Both the position numbers and the translations under genes were made by a program. Source: Methanoregulaceae archaeon UXB-2016 (GTDB lineage: Archaea > Halobacteriota > Methanomicrobia > Methanomicrobiales > Methanospirillaceae). Taken from it: a DNA stretch of 64,000 nucleotides. Numbering within the stretch: the first letter of the stretch is position 1; each line of letters begins with the position of its first letter. The stretch lies in assembly GCA_004332335.1 (NCBI GenBank), contig SISS01000002.1, forward strand, positions 16,962 through 80,961, written 5' to 3'. Positions 22,059 to 29,864 of this stretch are shown here, piece by piece. The notes beneath the pieces are model-generated. The model did not search any database and was not told the DNA's origin. It was given only the letters and a program-made list of their open reading frames with translations.

Positions 22059-22775
22059 TCCTTCTTCATTAAACAGAATCTGTTCTTTCAATGTTACTTC
22101 GATACCGATAGGTGTCGCAAACAGTTACTGCAATCCGGTCATCTATCAAGAGATGACGGCGGGTGCAACTCCCCAACCGGAACTCGATCTTTGCCCATCG
22201 CGGCATTTCTTTTCAGACCCCGATCGGGGAAATATGGAACTGGATTTCACTTCCTATGGTCTATGTCCGATCGCTACAACCGTCGCAGAGTCTATACATC
22301 GATTGGTGCCCGAGACCGCACACCCAGTCTCTGTTTCGTCTGTAACGACAGATTGTTATCCTCTGCATGACCGGGACGCTCTCTGTATCCCACTGCCCGC
22401 ACATCCAAAGCACAGCACGCGCTCTCCCACGAATGCCGATTTCGTGTCACGTCCTCCCCGGAGTTGATGAGTTCCTCCGAAACCTGAGAAGGTCAGCGTG
22501 AGTCGATCTTCCCTTCCGCAAGCTGGACCCTCATTCTGGAACCCCTTCTGAAGAGTGTGACCTCCACTACTCCGTCCCTTCGAGCTGATACCATTCTCGG
22601 GGTGGCACGATGGACCGGTCGTTTAAATAGAAGAGAATGCCCTGCACTGCGGATCCCGGATGGAATCCTGAGATTGATAATGAGAATCACCTCGAATCCC
22701 CTGGTGTCGGTTCTGAGAATCAGTCGATCGGGACTGTCGTTCCAAATCGAAGGGAAAGGTAATGATCGGTTATTC
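22059..22775. other. 717-bp region without a confident gene; possible small RNA or small ORF
   Basis: No protein I recognise is encoded here; long frames over it lack plausible composition. Two items stand out. First, CCGGT (about 22136) and ACCGG (about 22180) could close a structure holding the hairpin TCATCT/AGATGA and the arm GGGTGCAACTCCC, which resembles a tRNA T arm. Second, on the minus strand a 33-residue frame at 22493-22594 (starting MVSARRDGVVEV) lies about 30 nt downstream of a TATA-like CTATTTAAAC at 22630-22621 and could be a leaderless small protein. Neither is established. Confidence 0.3.
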
Positions 22776-23873
22776 TCACCCGCGACGCGGTATCATGGAA
22801 CGCGGGAGTCGGCATCTGGAGCAGCGCTGGATTGTCAGGGCAACGCTGATCGCAAAGAGTACGACCAGGCCGAACGCCACGGGATACCCGAACCAGCGGG
22901 CGCACGCGCCAGCCAGCGCCGGTAATACGGTCATCCCAGCATACGAGGCCGTGTTGAAGAGTCCGACTGCGACGCCCTGGGGCTCCTGCGTCTGCGCAAA
23001 AAAGACGAGCGCGGCGATCTGGACGGCTCCTGCCGCAGCGCCTATCAGGACAAAACCGTAGGGCGAGAGGAACGATACTCCCACCGCCAGCGCCATCAGA
23101 CATGCGCTTCCCTTGATGAGCGGGATCGGCTCGAGCGCCAGGCGCGAGACAACGATGACCGCGACGATCGTGGTGATGTTCTGAAGGGCAATCTGGAGAC
23201 CGAGCAGACCTGGGTCGACCGTGCTGAACTCGGGGTAGAGGCCGGTCACGGCTCCGCCCGCTCCGAACATGATCACCGTGGCGTAGAGGATCCATCGGTA
23301 CTGGGAGAGTACGGGCCCCAGGCGGGCGAGTGGCGCCGTCTGGACGGTGGACGGTCCGTTCTTCAGCGTGAAGGCGAGTATGAGAGGGATCGCCGTCAGG
23401 CATGAGAACGCGATCACGCCTGCGGATCGAAGACCAGTCTGTTCGACCAGCACGCCCGTTACGATCAGGCCTAAAAAAAGGCCTGCATTCAACGAGGCCA
23501 TGAACGCCCCGCTGCCCCGCCCGCCGTCGGGCTGACTGTTGACATACGCGAGAGCGGCTGAGACAAAGACCCCGGTCGCCACACCCTCCACCAGGCGCGC
23601 GGCGATGAGCACGGGGACGGACGGCGCCAGCGCGATCGCCAGCCCCCCTCCAAGGGAGATGCCGAGCCCCGCCTGCATCAGGCGGGCCCGCCCGAAACGC
23701 TCGGACGCGATCCCGGCCGGCAGCACCGTCAGCATCGCGCCGAAGAAGTACGCCGAGAAGACCAGCCCCTGCGCCGCCGGCCCCTCGGCAAAGATATCAA
23801 GCACCGGCACGACGGCGTTCGAGAGGGCCATCAGCAGGAAGATCCCGCTACAGACGGCCACCCGGCGATGCAT
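22776..23873 (-). CDS. Major facilitator superfamily transporter
   Basis: A 365-residue polytopic membrane protein, slightly short for an MFS carrier (about 11-12 helices). The loop between helices 2 and 3 carries the MFS motif in GIASERFGRARLMQAG (variant of GxxxDRxGRR), and a Gly-rich helix ARLVEGVATGVFVSAALAY follows. The C-terminus is basic. It is probably an efflux or uptake carrier of unknown substrate. It begins 13 nt from the stop of the aCPSF1 gene, which is transcribed towards it, so the two may share a transcript. Confidence 0.88.
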   Translation of the reverse strand: MHRRVAVCSGIFLLMALSNAVVPVLDIFAEGPAAQGLVFSAYFFGAMLTVLPAGIASERFGRARLMQAGLGISLGGGLAIALAPSVPVLIAARLVEGVATGVFVSAALAYVNSQPDGGRGSGAFMASLNAGLFLGLIVTGVLVEQTGLRSAGVIAFSCLTAIPLILAFTLKNGPSTVQTAPLARLGPVLSQYRWILYATVIMFGAGGAVTGLYPEFSTVDPGLLGLQIALQNITTIVAVIVVSRLALEPIPLIKGSACLMALAVGVSFLSPYGFVLIGAAAGAVQIAALVFFAQTQEPQGVAVGLFNTASYAGMTVLPALAGACARWFGYPVAFGLVVLFAISVALTIQRCSRCRLPRSMIPRRG

Positions 23874-23886
23874 AAAAAGAGAGCCT

Positions 23887-25776
23887 TCAGACCATCCGGT
23901 AGGTCTCGAGGTTCATGGGTGCATGGGTCTCGATCCGATAACGCTTATAGATCGACGAGGCGAGGTCGAGGGTCGCCTTCTCGTCCCCGTGGATCGTGAA
24001 GATCTTCTCGGGATGGGGTGAGACGTGGCCCACGTAGTTCATCAGCTGCCGCCGGTCCGAGTGGCCCGAGAACCCGTCGACGGTGATCACCTCGAGGTTG
24101 ATCACGATCGATTCGCGCCGTCCGAGCGGGACCTCGCGCCATCCCTTCTGGATTCGCCGCCCGAGTGTCCCGTCCGCCTGGTATCCCACGAAGACGAGCG
24201 CGTTCTTCTCGTTCGCAGCCAGGTGGTTCAGGTAGTCGAAGACCGGTCCGCCGTTCAGCATCCCGCTCGTGGTGATCACCACGCACGGATCGCCGGCCAT
24301 CACCTTCTCGCGCATATCCGGCGAATCGACCTGGCAGAAGCACTCTGCAAGGAACGGGTTCAGCCCTTCCTTGAAGATCTGGTTCCGCAGCTCGCTGTTC
24401 AGGTACTCGGGATATGCCGTATGGATCGCGGTCGCCTCTTTGATCATCCCGTCGAGGTAGACCTTGACCTTCGGGATCTTCCCAAGGCGTATCCCCTCCT
24501 CGATCGCGAGCATGACCTCCTGCGATCTCCCGACCGCGAAGGCTGGAATGATCACCTTGCCGCCGCGCCCCACGACGGTCTTGATCGTATCGTAGAGCTT
24601 CTCCTCCGCATCCCGCCGGGCCGGCTGCATGTCGTTCGAGCCGCCGTAGGTCGACTCCATCACCAGCGCCTCGAGGCGCGGGAACTGGGCGACCGCAGGG
24701 TTGAAGAGCCGGCTCTTACCGTAGTTGAAGTCACCCGTGAAGGCGATATTGTAGAGCCCGTCTCCGAGGTGGAAGTGGGCGATCGCCGACCCTAGGATAT
24801 GGCCAGCGTTATGGAAGGTCAGCTTGATGTCGGGTGCGATGTCCGTGACCGAGCCGTAGTTCAGGACGATCGAGTGCTTCAGGTAACTCCGCACGTCGCT
24901 CGAGGTGTACGGGATCTTCCGGTCCTCCTTGCGGATCACCTCGAGGTAGTCGAGCTGAAGCATGGATGCCAGGTCGCGGGTCGCCGGCGTGCTGTAGACC
25001 GGCCCCTCGTAGCCATACTTATAGAGGAGGGGCACGAGGGCGCAGTGGTCGAGGTGCGCATGAGTCAGCACGACCGCATCGAGCTGGGAGAGCGGATGGA
25101 TCTCGGGCACGTAGAGGTACGGCGTCCCGTTCGTATTGTCGGGCTTCTCCCCGCAGTCGATCAGGACTTTGGACTCGGGGGTCGAGAGGAGGAACGCGGC
25201 ACGTCCCACCTCGCGACAGCACCCGAGGGTCGTCATCCTGACCCACTGGTCTCGGTTCGTGACCTCGCGGTGGATGCGCCGGCCGATCGTCCTGAGAAAT
25301 TCCTTTCGCTCCTCGTTCACCGACCGGAGGTACTGCCGGACTTGCTTGATCGTCTGGCTCTCGATCGGCGGGGTCCGCACGACCTTCGGCGTCCACCCGA
25401 TCTGCTTCGTGATCTCGCGGAGGGTCGCTCCGTTCTTCCCGATCACCACGCCGGGCTTCTCGGCCTCGATCAGCACCTCGCCCGTATCGGGATCGAAGAA
25501 GAAGTCGGTGATCCCTGCATTCTCGGGGACCACGGCGCGGATCTCGGTCGCAGCGCGTTCGGGGTCCTCGAGCACGGTCGGGCGGACCACGATCCGCTTG
25601 CGGAGGTCGCGTGCCAGCGTCTTGATCAGGTCGGGCTCGTCGGCAAACCGCTTCGGGTCATCCGTATAGATGACGAGCTCGGGCCCCTCGAACTCGACCT
25701 CCGAGACCGAGATGCCGTGGGGCACTTTATCGTTGATCTTATCTTTGAGATCCTTGAGTCGCTCTTCAATTCCCAT
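23887..25776 (-). CDS. KH-domain beta-CASP ribonuclease aCPSF1 (FttA)
   Basis: A 629-residue archaeal CPSF73-like nuclease. Residues 1 to about 145 form tandem KH domains (IEAEKPGVVIGKNGATLREI). The metallo-beta-lactamase core has THAHLDHCALVPLL and GHILGSAIAHF, followed by the beta-CASP domain (ESTYGG, SGMLNGGPVFDYL) and the late metal His in VDGFSGHSDRRQL. The family is the general transcription termination factor of archaea, cutting nascent RNA at U-rich sites. It lies beside proteasome psmB on the same strand (26-nt gap). Complete, all metal-ligand motifs present. Confidence 0.95.
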   Translation of the reverse strand: MGIEERLKDLKDKINDKVPHGISVSEVEFEGPELVIYTDDPKRFADEPDLIKTLARDLRKRIVVRPTVLEDPERAATEIRAVVPENAGITDFFFDPDTGEVLIEAEKPGVVIGKNGATLREITKQIGWTPKVVRTPPIESQTIKQVRQYLRSVNEERKEFLRTIGRRIHREVTNRDQWVRMTTLGCCREVGRAAFLLSTPESKVLIDCGEKPDNTNGTPYLYVPEIHPLSQLDAVVLTHAHLDHCALVPLLYKYGYEGPVYSTPATRDLASMLQLDYLEVIRKEDRKIPYTSSDVRSYLKHSIVLNYGSVTDIAPDIKLTFHNAGHILGSAIAHFHLGDGLYNIAFTGDFNYGKSRLFNPAVAQFPRLEALVMESTYGGSNDMQPARRDAEEKLYDTIKTVVGRGGKVIIPAFAVGRSQEVMLAIEEGIRLGKIPKVKVYLDGMIKEATAIHTAYPEYLNSELRNQIFKEGLNPFLAECFCQVDSPDMREKVMAGDPCVVITTSGMLNGGPVFDYLNHLAANEKNALVFVGYQADGTLGRRIQKGWREVPLGRRESIVINLEVITVDGFSGHSDRRQLMNYVGHVSPHPEKIFTIHGDEKATLDLASSIYKRYRIETHAPMNLETYRMV

Positions 25777-25802
25777 ATAATCGTCCTAAAAAAAAAGAGT
25801 TT

Positions 25803-26438
25803 TCACGCCGCCTTGGCGGCTTCTATCTTCTGAACAGTCTCTTCCGAGAGCTCTTCGTACCGGTCGCGGGTGATCACGACCACGTGTACACCCTCCCCCG
25901 ACCCGGCATCACGGCGCATCGCGGCGCGGAGGCCCCGCACCGCGAGCTGGATCGCCTCGTTCTCGTCCATGCCCGGCCGATACCGGTCCTCGAGCACGCC
26001 GTACGCCATCGGCGAGCCAGAGCCCGTTGACACGATGTCGTCCTCGCGCGTGGCACCGCCCATCGCGTCGACCGAATAGACCGACGGCCCCGTCCTGTCG
26101 ATCCCGCCGACCAGGAGCTGGACATAGTAGGGGAAGTACCTGTTCTGATTCAGGTAGTTCGAGAGGAGTGTCGAGGCTGCACCGACCGTGATCGGCTTGG
26201 CCCGCCGGATCTGGAAGAGCCGGCACTCGACGGTCATGATCCGGGCAAGCTGCTGTGCATCACCGACGCCGCCCGCTGTCGTCATCCCGATCCGGTCAGC
26301 GATCTGGTAGACCTTCTTCGCACGCTTCGACGCGATCATGAAGCCCATGGTCGCGCGCTTCTCAGTTGCGAGGACCACACCATCTTTAAAGACGATACCG
26401 ATCGTCGTGGTCCCCTTCATCATCTCTGCCTCTGGCAT
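25803..26438 (-). CDS. psmB: Proteasome beta subunit
   Basis: A 211-residue beta subunit of the 20S proteasome. A 9-residue propeptide ends in KG, exposing Thr10 (TTTIGIVFKDG) as the catalytic N-terminal nucleophile. The Lys33 equivalent lies in SKRAKKVYQI, and GSGSPMAYGVLED and DENEAIQLAVRGL are family motifs. It forms the inner proteolytic rings, fed by AAA unfoldases such as the Cdc48 encoded at 51.4-53.8 kb. A TATA-like TTTTATAG near 26478-26485 on the minus strand could be its own promoter. Confidence 0.96.
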   Translation of the reverse strand: MPEAEMMKGTTTIGIVFKDGVVLATEKRATMGFMIASKRAKKVYQIADRIGMTTAGGVGDAQQLARIMTVECRLFQIRRAKPITVGAASTLLSNYLNQNRYFPYYVQLLVGGIDRTGPSVYSVDAMGGATREDDIVSTGSGSPMAYGVLEDRYRPGMDENEAIQLAVRGLRAAMRRDAGSGEGVHVVVITRDRYEELSEETVQKIEAAKAA

Positions 26439-26527
26439 CAGAGTACCTCAAAAAGTCTGTGAATAGGGAGAATCACTATAAAAGTGCTGTCCAGGATATA
26501 CAACACCGCGATACAATTTATAAGTTG

Positions 26528-27370
26528 TTATACCGGATCCGCCGTGCAGAGCACTCGGATCAGGTCCCGATCGAAGAGCATCGCGACCAGGCGCTTGTCG
26601 CCGTTGATCACGGGCAGCTGGTCGACCCGTGCCCGCTTCATCTTGAGTGCGCAGTCGCTCACCTCCGCGTTCAGCGGGACCGCGATCACGTTCTTGATCA
26701 TCGCGTTCTTGACCGGTTTCTTCGGCAGTTGGACCTTTGAGACCGAATATGAGAGCGTATGGTTGTCGCGAATGCTCTCCCAGGTCCACTCGTCGTCGTC
26801 GGTCCCGTTCGAGAAGTCCGAGACCCCGATAGAATCCTCGATCACGGAGTTCCGGATCAGATCCCGCTCGGAGATGATCCCGCGGAGCGTGTTGTCCGCG
26901 TCCAGGATCGGGATCGCGTCGAAGCCCGAGATCTCCATGACCTTGCCGACGACGGTGAGCGGGGTCTCCTCCCAGACGGCGAAGGTCTGGCTCGTGTAGG
27001 TCCCGCGAATCGGGACCGAGCACTTCATCTGTGCGATCGCCAGGACCAGGTCCGAGACCGAGAGGAGGCCGACGAGCTTCCCGTTCTCGACCACCGGCAG
27101 ACGGCGGATGCAGTGGCTGACAAGGGTCCGCGCCGCCTCCGCGATCGTCGCGTCCGGGCCGATCGTGAGCGGGTCCGGTGTCATCAGGAGGCCGAGCTGG
27201 GTCTCGTCCGGGTTGCGAAGCAGGTCCTTCCTGGTGATGATCCCGACGAGCATCCCGTCCTTGATCACGGGGACGCCGCTGATCCCGGTGCGCTTCAGGA
27301 TCTTCAGGACGTCATCCCGATTTCCGGGGATCTCGACCGAGACCACGTCCTGGGTCATGTAATCGCGCAC
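26528..27370 (-). CDS. Protein with four CBS domains
   Basis: This 280-residue protein is made of two CBS pairs (about 1-118 and 130-278). Repeated features are ISGVPVIKDGMLVGIITRKD, RRLPVVENGKLVGLLSVSD, DAIPILDADNTLRGIISERD and DQLPVINGDKRLVAMLFDRD. Such proteins bind adenosine nucleotides or S-adenosylmethionine and regulate a partner; no catalytic domain is attached. It follows a universal stress protein gene by 11 nt, itself an ATP-binding family, suggesting an energy-state regulatory pair. The target is unknown. Confidence 0.9.
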   Translation of the reverse strand: MRDYMTQDVVSVEIPGNRDDVLKILKRTGISGVPVIKDGMLVGIITRKDLLRNPDETQLGLLMTPDPLTIGPDATIAEAARTLVSHCIRRLPVVENGKLVGLLSVSDLVLAIAQMKCSVPIRGTYTSQTFAVWEETPLTVVGKVMEISGFDAIPILDADNTLRGIISERDLIRNSVIEDSIGVSDFSNGTDDDEWTWESIRDNHTLSYSVSKVQLPKKPVKNAMIKNVIAVPLNAEVSDCALKMKRARVDQLPVINGDKRLVAMLFDRDLIRVLCTADPV

Positions 27371-27381
27371 GAGCTGCTGGC

Positions 27382-27810
27382 TTATTCTCTCACCACCATC
27401 GTCGTCACGGGGCTGTTTGTCACCACGAACGAGCTGACCGAGCCGAGCAGAAGCCGCTCGATCCCACTCTTCCCAAGCGATCCGAGCACGATCAGGTCGG
27501 CCCCGATCTCGTCGGCGAGATTCAGGAGTTCCTGGCCCGCATGCCCCTGTCTGAGATGTGTCGACAGAGGGACGCCGGCTTTCTCTCCCGCCGTGTTCGC
27601 GCTGTCGAGGATCTCCTTGCCTTCCTTATCGAGGAGGCTGTACATGACCTCCCACGTATTATCGACAGGCAGGGAAGAGAAGAGTCCGATCTCGATCACA
27701 TAGGCCGCATGTACCTCGGCTCCCCATACCTTCGCCACGTCGATCGCCGTTCTCAGGGCCAACTGGCTCTGACTGGAGCCGTCGATCGCCACCAGTACCT
27801 TCCGGAACAT
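27382..27810 (-). CDS. Universal stress protein (UspA family)
   Basis: A 142-residue UspA-fold protein with the nucleotide-binding pattern: KVLVAIDGSSQSQLAL at the N-terminus and DLIVLGSLGKSGIERLLLGS followed by SSFVVTNSP near the C-terminus, matching G-2x-G-9x-G(S/T). I prefer the ATG at 27810 to the GTG at 27816 because the GTG falls within the GAGGTG ribosome binding site. It lies between an amidohydrolase gene and the CBS protein gene, all on the minus strand with short gaps. Confidence 0.92.
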   Translation of the reverse strand: MFRKVLVAIDGSSQSQLALRTAIDVAKVWGAEVHAAYVIEIGLFSSLPVDNTWEVMYSLLDKEGKEILDSANTAGEKAGVPLSTHLRQGHAGQELLNLADEIGADLIVLGSLGKSGIERLLLGSVSSFVVTNSPVTTMVVRE

Positions 27811-27817
27811 ACACACC

Positions 27818-28879
27818 TCAGAAAATAGTCTTTATAGATTCGTCTCGCAGGTTAAAAACACTTGTTTCTATCATGCACGAATCAAGCCTCCGGACAAGGG
27901 ATACGACCGGATCGCGGCTGAATGAGAGCCCTCCACTCCCCGGATTCAGCACCATGAACGCGGCGCCCGCGCCCGGTTCGATCCAGGTGGAGGCGCCCGC
28001 CACGGCCGCCCCGTCGATCGCGGCCCGGAGGAGATCGCCGGCATCGAGACCGTAGACGACCGAGGCGAACATCAGTTCCGCAGCCATGTCCGGCGCGACG
28101 AACATCGCATTGTCGGTCCCGAGCAGGACCCGGCACCCGAACGAGAGCATCTTCGCGAGGGGGGGATGATTCGGTCCGCGGGTGACACCGAGCGACCAGT
28201 TCGACCGCGGACAGACCGCGATCGGGATCTCCTCTGTGGCGCAGCGTCGGAGCTGGGCATCGGTCGCGTGGGTCATGTGGACCACCAGATCGGGGTGACA
28301 ATCAAGGGCGCCGTCAACGTCCTCCGCATCGCGCTCGCCCGCATGGAAGGCCACGAGGCCGCCTGCGGCCCGCACGCGCGACACCACGTCCGGGTAGTCG
28401 GGGACGTCGCGCACGCTCGCGATCCCGACTCCGTCGGCCTCGATCTCCCCTCCGTCGCGGGCGAGGCCGATCACCCTGCAGGGGAGCCCCTCCGCCGCGT
28501 CCCTGAGTATGCGGACACCCCTCAGGCCCCCTTCACGGAAGTCGGCGCACCCGCTCGTGCCCCCGCGGAGCATCCTGCTCACGCTCTGCCGGATGCCGGC
28601 GACGCAGGCATCACGCGAGGCCGACCGGAGCATCCGGTGTTTGAGACCGTCGGGGGGCCGGACGAGCGATGCCAGGTCTCCGTGGGCCGGCACGTCCATG
28701 GCGACCGTGTCGCCGAGGTGCGTGTGAGCATTGAAGAAGGCGGGGCAGATCCAGCGCTCGGGCGCGTGCGTCCGCTCCTCGACCGCAACGATCCGCCCTG
28801 CCTCGACCACGACGTCGGCGCGGCGCGGCTCGAGCTCGCGCCCGCAGAGCGCGAGCCCCGAGTACACGGATGGCTCCAT
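27818..28879 (-). CDS. Amidohydrolase of the cytosine/adenosine deaminase-like family
   Basis: A 353-residue metal-dependent hydrolase. The metal site is visible as FFNAHTHLGD (HxH), VAFHAGERD, VVHMTHATD and LLGTDNAMF with the catalytic Asp. It is shorter than typical methylthioadenosine/S-adenosylhomocysteine deaminases (about 420 residues), mainly by a small C-terminal beta domain. It likely deaminates a nucleoside or related heterocycle, but the substrate is not evident. It is divergent from the Sec61beta gene, and an AT-rich box ATTATTTAAACG at 28884-28895 serves one or both genes. Confidence 0.82.
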   Translation of the reverse strand: MEPSVYSGLALCGRELEPRRADVVVEAGRIVAVEERTHAPERWICPAFFNAHTHLGDTVAMDVPAHGDLASLVRPPDGLKHRMLRSASRDACVAGIRQSVSRMLRGGTSGCADFREGGLRGVRILRDAAEGLPCRVIGLARDGGEIEADGVGIASVRDVPDYPDVVSRVRAAGGLVAFHAGERDAEDVDGALDCHPDLVVHMTHATDAQLRRCATEEIPIAVCPRSNWSLGVTRGPNHPPLAKMLSFGCRVLLGTDNAMFVAPDMAAELMFASVVYGLDAGDLLRAAIDGAAVAGASTWIEPGAGAAFMVLNPGSGGLSFSRDPVVSLVRRLDSCMIETSVFNLRDESIKTIF

Positions 28880-28920
28880 ACCCTGATTATTTAAACGACC
28901 ACGAACAGATATAGAATGAT

Positions 28921-29079
28921 ATGGCGAAGAAGAGAGGCGGACGCCTGATCTCGTCGGCCGGGCTCGTCAACTACTACGAGAGTGAGGACCGGCGCGCAGT
29001 CCACATCAACCCCTACCATGTGATCGCGGCCGCGGCCGTGATCGGCGCAGTCGTGCTTGTACTGAACATCGTCCTCTAA
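28921..29079 (+). CDS. Preprotein translocase subunit Sec61beta (SecG)
   Basis: A 52-residue protein, too short for many gene finders. It starts MAKKRGGRLISSAGLVNYYE, has the archaeal Sec61beta pattern SEDRRAVHINPYHVI, and ends in a single membrane helix of about 20 residues (VIAAAAVIGAVVLVLNIVL). It is the small non-essential-type subunit of the SecYE translocation channel, tail-anchored with its N-terminus in the cytoplasm. A TATA box TATTTAAA at 28887-28894 is about 30 nt upstream of the ATG, implying an almost leaderless transcript. Confidence 0.93.
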   Translation: MAKKRGGRLISSAGLVNYYESEDRRAVHINPYHVIAAAAVIGAVVLVLNIVL

Positions 29080-29143
29080 CCCCTTTCTTCGGCCGTCTTC
29101 CTCGGCCGTGTGCAGGGCGTTCGACCATCCGTTCCCTCCGAAG

Positions 29144-29794
29144 ATGCTCCCCGGCCTCGTCGACCTCTTTCTCAACCTCGACAAGAACCTCCCGCTCGTG
29201 ATCCAGGAGTACGGCCTGGTCACCTACGTGATCCTCTTTGCGATCATCTTTCTCGAGACCGGCCTCGTGATCACCCCGTTCCTCCCCGGGGACTCGCTCC
29301 TCTTTGTCGCGGGGGTCGTCGCGGCGGCCGGCCACCTCAACCTCTATCTCCTCCTCGCGGTCTTCATCGCGGGCGCGATCCTGGGCGACACGGTCAACTA
29401 CTGGATCGGCAACTACCTGGGCCTCCGGGTCTTCCAGCGGCGATTTCCCGAGATCATACGGCAGGAGTACATCGACCGAACCTATGGCTTCTTCGAGCGT
29501 TACGGGGGGCTCGCGATCTTCATCGCGCGCTTCGTCCCGCTCGTCCGGACCTTCGCGCCGTTCCTCGCCGGGGTCGGGACCATGTGCTACCGCCGGTTCC
29601 TGCTCTACAACATCCTCGGCGCCGTGACCTGGTCGGTCGTGCTGGTGCTCGCCGGATACTTCATCGGCACGGTCCCCGTCGTGAACGAGCACCTGGACCT
29701 CATGATCTACGGGGTCATGGCCCTGACCGCCGGATCGGTCCTCTACATCATCTACCGGATCGCGCACGGGTATCTCCGCCGGCGGACGACCTGA
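29144..29794 (+). CDS. DedA-family membrane protein (VTT domain)
   Basis: A polytopic membrane protein of about 216 residues. Family motifs are FLETGLVITPFLPGDSLLFVAG near residue 34 (with a membrane-embedded Glu), LGDTVNYWIGNYLG, FFERYGGLAIFIARFVPLVRT and FAPFLAGVGTMCYRRF. DedA proteins are thought to be proton-coupled lipid scramblases or lipid-carrier transporters that influence membrane homeostasis. The ATG at 29144 is the first Met before the conserved region; a GTG at 29108 would add 12 residues. Neither has a clear ribosome binding site. Confidence 0.9.
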   Translation: MLPGLVDLFLNLDKNLPLVIQEYGLVTYVILFAIIFLETGLVITPFLPGDSLLFVAGVVAAAGHLNLYLLLAVFIAGAILGDTVNYWIGNYLGLRVFQRRFPEIIRQEYIDRTYGFFERYGGLAIFIARFVPLVRTFAPFLAGVGTMCYRRFLLYNILGAVTWSVVLVLAGYFIGTVPVVNEHLDLMIYGVMALTAGSVLYIIYRIAHGYLRRRTT

Positions 29795-29864
29795 CCGTGC
29801 CGACGCACTGGCATATCCAAATTTATTAACAGTCTCCCGAAGCACCATTACTGAGGAGGGATCG

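Noticed and set aside
22130..22190. A riboswitch
   Set aside because: The hairpins do not match cobalamin, fluoride or other consensus cores I know, and no gene starts just downstream in the same direction.
21931..22467. A 178-codon plus-strand frame starting in the tRNA-Cys/5S region
   Set aside because: It begins inside tRNA-Cys and reads through 5S rRNA; the remainder has no recognisable protein features.
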